Below are positions 1 to 7,098 of a stretch of 35,997 nucleotides of DNA, piece by piece. Position numbers and translations under genes: made by a program. Source of the stretch: an uncultured Collinsella sp. (GTDB lineage Bacteria; Actinomycetota; Coriobacteriia; Coriobacteriales; Coriobacteriaceae); contig CAUFRO010000021.1 in the NCBI GenBank assembly GCA_959027945.1, positions 1 to 35,997 on the forward strand, given 5' to 3'. Under the pieces are notes generated by a model. It was not told where the DNA came from. It made no database searches and was given only the letters and a program-made list of their open reading frames with translations. The first letter of the stretch is position 1; each line of letters opens with the position of its first letter.

Positions 1-133
1 TGGTGGGGCGCGTTTCTAACGAAGCCGTAACGGCCGTTGGGCTCTTTTGGCGCCAACCCTTCTCGACCCGCACATCATGATTAATTTGCTTAAGGGAACA
101 ACTTTCCCGATCGATGTAATCACCGAATCAAAA
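1..133. other. Left-edge intergenic DNA, no gene recognised
   Basis: No coding region can be supported here. One plus-strand frame is open from the window edge to a stop near position 80, so it could be the last 25 or so codons of an upstream gene, but the residues are not recognisable. The second half is AT-richer and looks like upstream regulatory DNA. Confidence 0.4.
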
Positions 134-192
134 CGTGTACATCAGCCATCAAAGATGCCGAAAAATGTCATATTTGGAGGCTGATGTACACG
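134..192. repeat. 14-bp perfect inverted repeat with 31-bp spacer
   Basis: CGTGTACATCAGCC at 134-147 is exactly complementary to GGCTGATGTACACG at 179-192. On the plus strand no T-run follows, so it is not an ordinary terminator for a rightward gene. On the minus strand a short TTTTGATT follows the stem. It lies about 60 bp upstream of the proposed promoter of the phosphatidyltransferase gene. An operator or a recombination site are both possible, and neither can be shown from one copy. Confidence 0.8.
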
Positions 193-254
193 AATGCAGA
201 ATCCCGCACAACCCAGTAGCATCCTCCATATGTCTGGACTCTCTATGCTCGCGC

Positions 255-283
255 TGGATAGACATCGCCGGAACGGGTATAGT
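255..283 (+). promoter_or_regulatory. Putative promoter of the phosphatidyltransferase operon
   Basis: TGGATA (255-260) and TATAGT (278-283) are separated by 17 bp, which fits a housekeeping sigma-factor promoter (4/6 and 5/6 matches). Transcription would begin near 290, about 30 nt before the GTG start at 320. This supports that start over a longer in-frame reading that would run through the promoter. Confidence 0.5.
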
Positions 284-319
284 ATCGAAAGTTTTGTCGT
301 TAACCAGCGGGGGAGTCCT

Positions 320-1024
320 GTGGGCATCAAAAAGAAGATCAAAAAGGAGCTTATCGGCACTTCCGATTACCCGTCGAATAAGATCTTTACGATCTCCAAT
401 TTCATCACCTTTACGCGCCTGATCCTCACCCTGGTATTTCTGTACCTGTTTGTGACGGATAACAACCGCGTCATCGCCATCGTTATCTACGCCGTTGCCG
501 CCTCCACCGACTGGATGGACGGTCAGATCGCCCGCATGACTAAGACGGTCTCGTGGCTCGGCAAGGTCATGGATCCCATTTGCGACCGCGCGCTGCTGTT
601 CACCGGCGTACTTGGCCTGGTGGTCCGCGGAGAGCTGCCCATCTGGGTCTGCGTGCTCATTATTGGCCGCGACATCTATCTGGGCATCGGCACGCTTATC
701 GTGCGTCATTATCACCGTCGCCCCATCGATGTCGTCTTCCCCGGAAAGATTGCCACAGCGCTGCTCATGACCGGCTTCTCGCTCATGCTGCTCGGGTTCC
801 CCGTTATTGACGGCCTGCATCTTTTACCTTCAACCCTTAAGGCCTTCCCGGGCCTCAACGGAAGCTCGGTGCCCCTCGGCATCTTCTTTGTGTACGGCGG
901 CGTGATCTTCTCCATGCTCACGGCTGTCATCTACTCCATTAAGGGCGGAGTGGCCATTAAACAGGCTCTCGCGCATCCCGAGGACGAGGACATCGACTTT
1001 CTGAACCCTGAAATCGAAGACTGA
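320..1024 (+). CDS. CDP-alcohol phosphatidyltransferase (PgsA-like paralog)
   Basis: An integral membrane enzyme of about 234 residues that would transfer a phosphatidyl group from CDP-diacylglycerol to an alcohol. The family signature D-G-x2-A-R-x8-G-x3-D-x3-D is complete (DGQIAR, then G, D and D at the right spacing), and several hydrophobic segments follow. I chose the GTG at 320 because GGGGGAG lies 4-5 nt upstream and a promoter sits just before it; the frame is open further upstream but without a ribosome site. It lies beside an FHA protein and an FtsR-like regulator, as pgsA2, garA and Rv1828 lie near each other in mycobacteria. A second family member at 21251-21889 is the better candidate for true PgsA. 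The acceptor alcohol of this one (glycerol phosphate, inositol phosphate or other) cannot be told from sequence alone. The C-terminus is acidic. Confidence 0.85.
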   Translation: MGIKKKIKKELIGTSDYPSNKIFTISNFITFTRLILTLVFLYLFVTDNNRVIAIVIYAVAASTDWMDGQIARMTKTVSWLGKVMDPICDRALLFTGVLGLVVRGELPIWVCVLIIGRDIYLGIGTLIVRHYHRRPIDVVFPGKIATALLMTGFSLMLLGFPVIDGLHLLPSTLKAFPGLNGSSVPLGIFFVYGGVIFSMLTAVIYSIKGGVAIKQALAHPEDEDIDFLNPEIED

Positions 1025-1090
1025 TTCGTTGGGGTATGATTACGTACGGTTCATTATTTGCGGCACGTCCGCGATAAGTTAGGGGTTGTC

Positions 1091-1525
1091 ATGGACAACA
1101 TGGTTAACAATATGCCTCAGAATGATAAGACTGCTGACGCCACCTGCGTATTCCGCGTGCCTTCAAGCGACGTCACCGTTCCCGACCTCATGGCCAACGT
1201 GCGCATCACCGCCCCCGTTCTGTCCATCGTCAAGGGTCCGCAGACTGGTACCGCCTTTGAGCTCGAGGACGACGTGACCACCATCGGCCGCGATCCTGCG
1301 AACGGCATCTTCCTCAACGACATGACTGTTTCGCGCAGCCACGCGCGCATTATTCGCGAGGGCCTCGGCGCTCACATCGAGGACCTGGGCTCGCTCAATG
1401 GCACCTGGGTTGACGGTGCCATCGTCAATGCAGCCCCGCTGCACGACGGTTCTTCCGTCCAGATCGGTACGTTTACGCTCATCTACCACGAGAGCACGCC
1501 GGAGCGCATCGAAACCGGTGAGTAG
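1091..1525 (+). CDS. FHA-domain protein, GarA/OdhI-like
   Basis: A cytosolic phosphothreonine-binding protein of 144 residues. The forkhead-associated domain covers about residues 43-135 and has all the usual marks: Gly-Arg at 66-67, Ser81 and His84 in SRSHA, and Asn-Gly at 103-104. The ATG at 1091 has AGGGG about 5 nt upstream. The length and domain position match GarA/OdhI, which in other actinobacteria binds and inhibits 2-oxoglutarate-handling enzymes and is controlled by Ser/Thr kinases. The N-terminal segment carries threonines but not the usual GarA ETTS motif, so kinase control is only a guess. Three bases separate it from the following MerR gene, so the two are co-transcribed and perhaps translationally coupled. 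Confidence 0.85.
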   Translation: MDNMVNNMPQNDKTADATCVFRVPSSDVTVPDLMANVRITAPVLSIVKGPQTGTAFELEDDVTTIGRDPANGIFLNDMTVSRSHARIIREGLGAHIEDLGSLNGTWVDGAIVNAAPLHDGSSVQIGTFTLIYHESTPERIETGE

Positions 1526-1528
1526 GGC

Positions 1529-2407
1529 ATGGCCGAACGCAACTATCTGAGTATCGGCCAAGTCGTCAACTTACTTCGAGGCGCATACCCCGATCTTTCG
1601 AACTCAAAAATTAGATTTCTAGAGGATGAGGGGCTCATTACCCCTCATCGTACGCCTAAGGGATACCGTCAGTACTCTAAGGAGGACGTTGATCGCCTGG
1701 AGGTCATCCTGCACTTGCAGAAGACCCGCTACATGCCGCTCAACGTGATTAAGCAGCGCTTGGAAAACGCCACGGACCTGTCAACGCTCGCCTACGAGGT
1801 GGGCTTGCTATCCGATGTTCCGCTCAAGACGGAGCCCAAGGAGACTAAGCAAAAGCTGCATCCCATCGAGACCATTCCCGATATGTTGGGCGTCGAGATT
1901 TCATTTATCCGCTCGCTCGCCGAGAACGACCTCATTCGCATCATCAAGAGTCCGCAGAATCGCGAGCTTGTCGATGGCCGCGATTTTCCGATCATCCGCT
2001 ACTGCTCCGAGCTGTCACGCTTCCATATCGAGCCGCGCAACCTGCGTCAGTACGTGTCTTCCGCCAACCGCGAGTCCTCGATGTTTGAGCAGGTGCTCGT
2101 GAGCATGCTCGGCATGGATACCTCCGATGACGAGCGCGACGCCAAGCTCGAGCGTGCGTTTAAGAAGCTTCACGACCTGACGGAAGGTGTGCACACTGCG
2201 CTGCTCAAGAACCGCGTTTTTGAGTCGCTCAACGCCGTGGTCGAGGACGCCGACATCGATGCACTCGATGAGGAAATCACTCGCTCCGAGTCCACCAAGG
2301 CCAAAAACGAAGAGACAGTCGCGCCGGCTTCGCACGAGGATTCTCTCGTAAAGCCGCTCAAGGTCGTCGCCCCTTCGCAATCCGGCACCGTCACCGCGGG
2401 CAAGTAA
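1529..2407 (+). CDS. ftsR: MerR-family transcriptional regulator, FtsR-like
   Basis: A DNA-binding regulator of 292 residues. The N-terminal winged HTH (residues 7-75; IRFLEDEGLITPHRTPKGYR) is typical of MerR. A second MerR-like segment follows at about residues 105-185, and the C-terminal tail is acidic and probably disordered. Two HTH-like parts and a position directly after an FHA gene match corynebacterial FtsR (cg1631, after odhI) and mycobacterial Rv1828 (after garA). FtsR activates ftsZ in Corynebacterium; that the target is the same here is inference. There is no cysteine cluster of a metal sensor. The gene symbol is assigned by synteny and domain layout. Confidence 0.8.
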   Translation: MAERNYLSIGQVVNLLRGAYPDLSNSKIRFLEDEGLITPHRTPKGYRQYSKEDVDRLEVILHLQKTRYMPLNVIKQRLENATDLSTLAYEVGLLSDVPLKTEPKETKQKLHPIETIPDMLGVEISFIRSLAENDLIRIIKSPQNRELVDGRDFPIIRYCSELSRFHIEPRNLRQYVSSANRESSMFEQVLVSMLGMDTSDDERDAKLERAFKKLHDLTEGVHTALLKNRVFESLNAVVEDADIDALDEEITRSESTKAKNEETVAPASHEDSLVKPLKVVAPSQSGTVTAGK

Positions 2408-2447
2408 CAGCTGCCGCTTATCCGGCAACCCATTGAAAGGTCATGCA

Positions 2448-2978
2448 ATGTACGACTTCGAATCTCAAATCGTCGACATCCCCGACTATCCCGAGCCCGG
2501 AGTCATCTTTAAAGACATCACGCCGCTCTTCGGCAATCCCGAGGCGCTCAAAGCCATGACCGATGCCCTCGCCGAGCACTTTGCCGGCATGGGAATCACC
2601 AAGGTCGTAGGTCCCGAGGCTCGCGGCTTTATGGTGGGCGTTCCCGTGGCCGTCGCTCTGGGCGCCGGCTTTGTTCCCGCACGTAAACCGGGCAAGCTGC
2701 CGCGCGAGACCGTAAGCCAGAGCTACGAGCTCGAGTACGGCACCGATTCAATTGAGATCCATGCCGACGCTATCAGCTCTAAAGATACCGTGTTGATTCT
2801 GGACGACTTGGTCGCGACGGGCGGAACCGTCGAGGCAACAGGTAAACTGGTGCGAGATATGGGCGCAAAGCTTGTGGGCTACGGGTGTATCCTTGAGCTT
2901 GCGTTTCTCAACCCGCGCGAGAAGCTCACGTCGACTGACGACGATGTTGAGCTCTTTAGCCTGGTGACGGTGGACTAG
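2448..2978 (+). CDS. apt: Adenine phosphoribosyltransferase
   Basis: A cytosolic purine-salvage enzyme that converts adenine and PRPP to AMP. It has 176 residues, the usual family length. The PRPP-binding signature VLILDDLVATGGT lies near residue 125, and the N-terminal DYPEPGVIFKDITPLF block is diagnostic of Apt. I chose the ATG at 2448 because GAAAGG lies 7 nt upstream; a TTG at 2433 in the same frame has no ribosome site. The gene follows the FtsR-like gene by 40 bp and probably belongs to the same transcript. Confidence 0.95.
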   Translation: MYDFESQIVDIPDYPEPGVIFKDITPLFGNPEALKAMTDALAEHFAGMGITKVVGPEARGFMVGVPVAVALGAGFVPARKPGKLPRETVSQSYELEYGTDSIEIHADAISSKDTVLILDDLVATGGTVEATGKLVRDMGAKLVGYGCILELAFLNPREKLTSTDDDVELFSLVTVD

Positions 2979-3010
2979 CCGTTACCCTTAGTTACTGGAA
3001 AGGAAGCTAC

Positions 3011-4120
3011 ATGCGCACAGCAAACACGCACAAAAACATGGCACGCTGCGCTGCTACGGCAACCCTCGCTTGTGTTTTGGGCTTGGGCCTCGCGGCTCCT
3101 GCCTACGCCGATACCGCATCCGACCTTGCCGCTGCTCGTACGAAGCTCGAGCAGATCGGTACCCAAACCCAGCAGATTTACGATGAGCTCGCCACGCAGA
3201 CGCAGGCGCTCGATCAGACTGCTGGCGAGATCACGCAAAAGCAGCAGGAGATTGCTGACGGTCAGGCCAAGCTCTCGACCTATGTCGCCGGCGAGTACAA
3301 GACCGGCGGTCTGAGCCTGCTTCAGGTTCTAACGGGCGTTGACGACCTGAGCGATATGCTCAACCGTCTGTTCTACTACGGCAAAGTTTCCGATAAGCAG
3401 GCTCAGACCATTCAAGAGGTCAAGGAGCTTAAGCAGCAGCTCACCGATAAGCAGGCCGAGCAGGAAAAGAACGTCGCCACCACGCAAAAGAAGGTCGACG
3501 AGCTTAACGCCCAGCAGGCTGAAGCCCAGAACGTCGTAAACTCTCTGGATTCACAGCTGCAGGCCGAGCTTGCCGCTGAGGCCGAGGCCAACGCCGCGCT
3601 GCAGGCCGGCATCAACGCTAGCACCGCCGAGAAGGCCACGGTGAGCAACGAGACTGCCGGTACGACCGAGAACACCAACAACGGTGGCCAGACCAGCAAT
3701 AACAACCAGGGCGGCAACACTCCGGCTCCTACGCCGACACCCGCTCCGACGCCGCAGCCCTCCACGCCTGCTCCGGCTCCGAGCCAGTCCGTCGATGGCG
3801 GTTCTGTTGTCTCGCGTGCATACAGCAAGCTTGGTTGCGCTTATTCCTGGGGCGGAATTGGCCCGAACAGCTTCGACTGCTCTGGTTTTGTTAGCTATTG
3901 CCTCACTGGTCGCTATTGCCGCCTCGGCACCACGGGTACCTTTATGGGCTGGACGCGTGTGTCTGATCCGCAGCCCGGTGACGTTGTGGTCAATTCGTAC
4001 CACACCGGCATTTACATCGGTGGTGGTCAGATGATTCATGCTTCCGACTACAACACGGGTGTTATCATCAGCTCCGTTGCCGCCGGCATGAACAACAACT
4101 ATATCTTCGTGCGTTACTAA
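3011..4120 (+). CDS. Secreted NlpC/P60 peptidoglycan hydrolase with coiled coil
   Basis: A 369-residue exported cell-wall endopeptidase. The signal peptide ends at AYA (residues 31-33), giving a mature start near Asp34. Residues 34-215 are a long coiled coil rich in Gln, Glu and Ala, as in cell-separation hydrolases of the CwlO/RipA type. Residues 216-262 are a Asn/Gly then Pro/Thr-rich linker. The C-terminal NlpC/P60 domain (about 263-369) has Cys290 in FDCSG, His331 in YHTGIYI and His343 in MIHAS, so it should be active against D-Glu-DAP type bonds. GGAAAGGA precedes the ATG at a good distance. The coiled coil may hold the enzyme inactive until a membrane partner such as FtsEX binds, as known for CwlO; no ftsEX is in the window. 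Confidence 0.92.
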   Translation: MRTANTHKNMARCAATATLACVLGLGLAAPAYADTASDLAAARTKLEQIGTQTQQIYDELATQTQALDQTAGEITQKQQEIADGQAKLSTYVAGEYKTGGLSLLQVLTGVDDLSDMLNRLFYYGKVSDKQAQTIQEVKELKQQLTDKQAEQEKNVATTQKKVDELNAQQAEAQNVVNSLDSQLQAELAAEAEANAALQAGINASTAEKATVSNETAGTTENTNNGGQTSNNNQGGNTPAPTPTPAPTPQPSTPAPAPSQSVDGGSVVSRAYSKLGCAYSWGGIGPNSFDCSGFVSYCLTGRYCRLGTTGTFMGWTRVSDPQPGDVVVNSYHTGIYIGGGQMIHASDYNTGVIISSVAAGMNNNYIFVRY

Positions 4121-4144
4121 GTCATCTTACACAGCGTGTGAATG

Positions 4145-4185
4145 TGGACCTCGTGGCTTTAAGTCGCGAGGTCCATTCTTTTTTC
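4145..4185 (+). terminator. Intrinsic terminator after the NlpC/P60 gene
   Basis: TGGACCTCG (4145-4153) pairs with CGAGGTCCA (4167-4175), followed by TTCTTTTTTC. It ends the rightward operon that begins near 290. Confidence 0.9.
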
Positions 4186-4193
4186 TCTAATCT

Positions 4194-4232
4194 TGTACGG
4201 CTATCTAGTATTCAAAACTAGATAGCCGTACA
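4194..4232. promoter_or_regulatory. 16-bp palindromic operator upstream of degV
   Basis: TGTACGGCTATCTAGT (4194-4209) and ACTAGATAGCCGTACA (4217-4232) form a perfect dyad around a 7-bp centre. No T-run follows. The right arm reaches the expected -35 region of the degV promoter, whose -10 is TATAAT at 4251-4256. A closely similar sequence lies upstream of the DUF1836 regulator gene (5929-5954), with CGGCTAT and CAAAACTAGAT held at the same 8-bp spacing. This makes it a likely operator rather than a terminator. Confidence 0.75.
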
Positions 4233-4250
4233 TTCAGTTTGCAAGATGGC

Positions 4251-4256
4251 TATAAT
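4251..4256 (+). promoter_or_regulatory. -10 element of the degV promoter
   Basis: TATAAT is a perfect -10 hexamer 30 bp before the degV start. The sequence 16-18 bp upstream (around GTACAT) is a poor -35, which would suit a promoter that needs an activator bound at the adjacent palindrome. Confidence 0.55.
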
Positions 4257-4285
4257 TGTTGAGGAACAATTAGAAAGGACCCTCT

Positions 4286-5152
4286 ATGAGCTGGGCACTT
4301 ATCTCCGATTCAAGCTGCAATCTCCGCGATTGGCAACCGACCGCGCCCCATACCACCTTTGCATTTGCGCCCCTCAAAATTCGAGTGGGGGAGCGTGAAT
4401 TCATCGATGACCTTTCGCTCGATGTTCATGAGCTCAACTGCGCTGTTCAGGCGGAGACGAACGCTTCTTCGAGCGCTTGTCCCAGCGTAGGGGAGTGGGC
4501 CGAGCTCTTCAAATTGGCAGACAAGACCATCTGCATGCCGATCTCTGAGGGCGTGTCGGGCAGCTACAACGCAGCAGCCACGGCTCGCGATATGGTTCTT
4601 GCCGATGAGCCCGACCGACAGATTCATCTAGTCAATTCACGCGCAGCTGGCGGCAAAATGGACCTCATTTTCTTGCTGTTCGACCGCTATCTTGCAAGCA
4701 ATCCGGATGTCTCATTCGAGGATGCTTGCGTATACTTCGATAGCCTCGAGCAAAACAGCAAGATCCTCTTTAGCCTGTGTAATTACGAGAACCTCGCCAA
4801 AGCCGGACGTATCCCTAAGGCAGCCGGCGTCATTGCCAACAAGCTCAATATCCGCATTTTGGGCACGGCGAGCGAGGCCGGTAAAATCGAACTCGTGGGG
4901 CACACGCGTGGCGAAAAGAAGATGCTCAACAAGATCATCGACACTATGGAAGCCGAGGGCTTTACGGGCGGTGAGGTCGTTATCGACCATGTCGAGAATG
5001 AGGCAGGCGCCCAAGCACTTGCCAGCCGAATTGTGGAGCGCTGGCCAGGCTCCAAGACTATCATCATGCCCTGCAACGGCCTGGATTCCTATTACGCCGA
5101 GATGCACGGCCTGATCACCGGCTATGGCATGGGCGAAGCCTCGGGCAAATAG
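4286..5152 (+). CDS. DegV-family fatty-acid-binding protein
   Basis: A cytosolic protein of 288 residues with the DegV fold. In Firmicutes, proteins of this family (FakB) carry a fatty acid for phosphorylation by the kinase FakA. Seen here are the N-terminal ALISDSSCNL block, the SEGVSGSYNAA block near residue 92 (serines that contact the carboxylate in the family) and the later LFSLCNYENLAKAGRIPK block. AGAAAGGA lies upstream of the ATG. No FakA kinase gene is in the window, so the link to fatty-acid uptake is from the family. A perfect palindrome sits at its promoter and a similar one upstream of the DUF1836 regulator gene, suggesting shared control. It is followed at once by the large inverted repeat R3. 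Confidence 0.88.
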   Translation: MSWALISDSSCNLRDWQPTAPHTTFAFAPLKIRVGEREFIDDLSLDVHELNCAVQAETNASSSACPSVGEWAELFKLADKTICMPISEGVSGSYNAAATARDMVLADEPDRQIHLVNSRAAGGKMDLIFLLFDRYLASNPDVSFEDACVYFDSLEQNSKILFSLCNYENLAKAGRIPKAAGVIANKLNIRILGTASEAGKIELVGHTRGEKKMLNKIIDTMEAEGFTGGEVVIDHVENEAGAQALASRIVERWPGSKTIIMPCNGLDSYYAEMHGLITGYGMGEASGK

Positions 5153-5157
5153 AGTCA

Positions 5158-5264
5158 GGCGGGACAAATTAATCAGTAGTTCTTTGTCCCAGGGTCGATG
5201 GCGGAAACAAGCTGGATCTCGCTATCACACCTGGGACAAAAACTACTGATTAATTTGTCCCGCC
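5158..5264. repeat. Large near-perfect inverted repeat (R3) after degV
   Basis: The left arm 5158-5193 and right arm 5230-5264 are complementary over 35 bp, with one extra C in the left arm; the centre is 36 bp. Each arm is itself a hairpin, GGGACAAA to TTTGTCCC, with ATTAATCAGTAGT between. Degv and the DUF1836 gene end on either side, so it may terminate both transcripts, but there is no clear T-run. The outer GGCGGGAC is shared with the trxB terminator at 5965-5998, which also has ATCAGT in its loop when read on the minus strand. Confidence 0.85.
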
Positions 5265-5277
5265 ATCCAACAGGCCG

Positions 5278-5889
5278 TTAGCTGCTAAACCCATTGAACT
5301 TAAGATAACTCATCAAATACGCCTTCGAAACAAAGGATGAAACCGCACTGCGCACAAGCAGCGACTCGCGTGTGACCTGATGCGCCGTATCGGGTACAGG
5401 CGTCTGCTCGACGGAAAACGCCGCACGAATCGATGCCTCGAGCTGATCGACCACATAATCGAAGGCCGTCGGAGCATCGTAGCTCAAACGCTGAATATTA
5501 AAGAGCGCCTGCACCGCAGCAATAGGTAGCACCTGCTTAAAGATGCAAATAGCGATCAGACGGGCAATCTGCTCGCGGCCATATTGCTTTTTGACCGGAG
5601 CAGGCACCAGGCCAACCTTTACGTAGTTATTGATCATCGATGGCGTAATGACAGGCTGTTCAACGCAAATAGGCAGCGGCTCCATCCACAACGCAACATA
5701 CTCAATAACCTGGTCGCGATAGAGCGTCACATTGGGCAACTGGTTATAGCGCGGCAGACTCAACGCATTGAGTTTGCGAACGATATCGGACTGAATAAAT
5801 GCATCAGGCAGCACAGTGGGCTGAATATCCTCGGGCTTAATGCTGACCGACGAATCGGACATCGGAATAACGTGTTTAACGTGGTTCAT
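5278..5889 (-). CDS. DUF1836 protein, MerR-like HTH regulator
   Basis: A protein of 203 residues. The start is the ATG at 5889, with GGAGG about 6 nt upstream. Residues 75-145 contain TPSMINNYVKVGLVPAPVKK followed by REQIARLIAICIFKQVL, which reads like the winged HTH of MerR proteins and is the mark of DUF1836. No small-molecule or metal site can be named. Its own upstream region carries a degenerate copy of the palindrome found at the degV promoter, so it probably controls both itself and degV. In Firmicutes DUF1836 genes have been noted near degV or hemolysin III genes, but its ligand is unknown. The function given is inference from the HTH and the shared site. Confidence 0.75.
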   Translation of the reverse strand: MNHVKHVIPMSDSSVSIKPEDIQPTVLPDAFIQSDIVRKLNALSLPRYNQLPNVTLYRDQVIEYVALWMEPLPICVEQPVITPSMINNYVKVGLVPAPVKKQYGREQIARLIAICIFKQVLPIAAVQALFNIQRLSYDAPTAFDYVVDQLEASIRAAFSVEQTPVPDTAHQVTRESLLVRSAVSSFVSKAYLMSYLKFNGFSS

Positions 5890-5928
5890 AAAGGTCCTCC
5901 GTTCATTTTTTATATTGTATTCTACGTA

Positions 5929-5954
5929 ATCTAGTTTTGCATACCACATAGCCG
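5929..5954 (-). promoter_or_regulatory. Second copy of the degV-type operator, before the DUF1836 gene
   Basis: Read on the minus strand this is CGGCTAT, 8 bp, then CAAAACTAGAT. The same two blocks occur at the same spacing in the perfect palindrome at 4194-4232, and 23 of 26 positions agree. The dyad is less perfect here. It lies 40 bp upstream of the DUF1836 start codon, next to the minus-strand -10-like hexamers TAGAAT and TACAAT, so it is well placed for autoregulation. Confidence 0.65.
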
Positions 5955-5964
5955 GCAAGAAAAT

Positions 5965-5998
5965 TGGCGGGACGGAGCACTGATACATCGTCCCGCCA
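5965..5998 (-). terminator. Intrinsic terminator after trxB
   Basis: TGGCGGGACG pairs with CGTCCCGCCA across a 14-nt loop. On the minus strand the stem is followed by ATTTTCTTG. It separates trxB from the DUF1836 gene, which therefore needs its own promoter. Confidence 0.8.
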
Positions 5999-6042
5999 CT
6001 TAGTAAATTGATAACAACATTACATAAGATATATTATCGTAC

Positions 6043-6981
6043 TTATCCGCGGAGAAACGCGTATGCGCTCGTTCCTGCTATGGCTCCGTCAGAAACGGCA
6101 GTCACAACCTGACGTAAGCGTTTGGAACGGATGTCGCCAGCAGCAAATAGACCTGGCGTACGGGTCGCCATGGATTCATCAGTCAGAATGCCGCCATCAG
6201 GCGCCAGATCGACTAGATGCTCAACAAGCTCGGTATGGGGTTGCGTGCCGGTAAAGACAAAAATGCCAAACGAGCCAGGCTCAAATGACTCGGTATGAAT
6301 TTCCCCGGATGCATTGTCCTTAAAGGCGATCGTCGTTGGCATGGCTTCGCCCGAGAGCTCCACAACACTAGTTTGGTACCTAACTGTAATATTGTCCTCT
6401 TCGAGTACTTTCTGAACAACACCATCAGGTGCACGGAACTGATCGCGACGCAAGACGATGGTCACGCTGCTGGCGATTTCTGACAAGAACAGGGCTTCCT
6501 CACAGGCAGCATTGCCGCCGCCAATGACAAAAACCTGTTTGCCGCGGAAGAACATGCCGTCACATGTTGCGCAATATGAAACGCCACGACCGCGATAGGT
6601 ATCCTCGCCAGCGAAACCTGCTGGACGTGGCGTGGCACCCATGCAAGCGATAACGCTCGAGGCAAGCGTATCGCCCATATCGTGATGCACCGTAAACAGC
6701 GCTGCATCGGCATCGTAATCGATACCCGTAACCATGCTCCATGTAACCTGCGCTCCCAGGCCCTCTGCATGCTGCTGAAAACGCTCGCCGAGTTCGGCGC
6801 CACTCAAGAGCGGAATGCCCGGATAGTTCTCGACTTCATTGGTCGTGGCGATCTGTCCGCCCGACATGCCCTGTTCAATCACGGTCGTCGTTAGGTTGGA
6901 GCGCGCCGCATAAATGGCCGCAGCATAGCCCGCAGGGCCGCCACCGATAATCGCAACATCGATCGGCTGATCGGTAGTCAT
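6043..6981 (-). CDS. trxB: Thioredoxin reductase
   Basis: A 312-residue cytosolic FAD- and NADPH-dependent enzyme that reduces thioredoxin. The FAD-binding GGGPAG is at residues 13-18, the redox pair CATC at 137-140, the NADPH-binding GGGNAA at 154-159, and the FAD-closing block GLFAAGDIRSKRLRQVVTA near the C-terminus. The length is typical of the low-molecular-weight type. I chose the ATG at 6981, which has AGGAGGT at a good distance; the frame continues upstream without a ribosome site. It is divergent from the glycosyltransferase gene at 7099, with 117 bp between for both promoters. No thioredoxin gene is adjacent. Confidence 0.96.
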   Translation of the reverse strand: MTTDQPIDVAIIGGGPAGYAAAIYAARSNLTTTVIEQGMSGGQIATTNEVENYPGIPLLSGAELGERFQQHAEGLGAQVTWSMVTGIDYDADAALFTVHHDMGDTLASSVIACMGATPRPAGFAGEDTYRGRGVSYCATCDGMFFRGKQVFVIGGGNAACEEALFLSEIASSVTIVLRRDQFRAPDGVVQKVLEEDNITVRYQTSVVELSGEAMPTTIAFKDNASGEIHTESFEPGSFGIFVFTGTQPHTELVEHLVDLAPDGGILTDESMATRTPGLFAAGDIRSKRLRQVVTAVSDGAIAGTSAYAFLRG

Positions 6982-7098
6982 GAAGAGACCTCCTGTCGAA
7001 AGATTGGCGTTCTTTGCGCTCATACCCAAATTTAGGCGAACGTGACACTCATGCACTACAATGATTCATTGCGAAACAAAGATGAAGGGGAGTTATCG

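Noticed and set aside
194..319. Longer N-terminus for the first phosphatidyltransferase gene
   Set aside because: The added 42 codons run through a good promoter, have no ribosome site and resemble nothing in the family; the GTG at 320 has GGGGGAG upstream.
4194..4232. The degV palindrome as a second terminator of the upstream operon
   Set aside because: A good terminator already lies at 4145-4185, no T-run follows this dyad, and a matching sequence stands before another gene's start.
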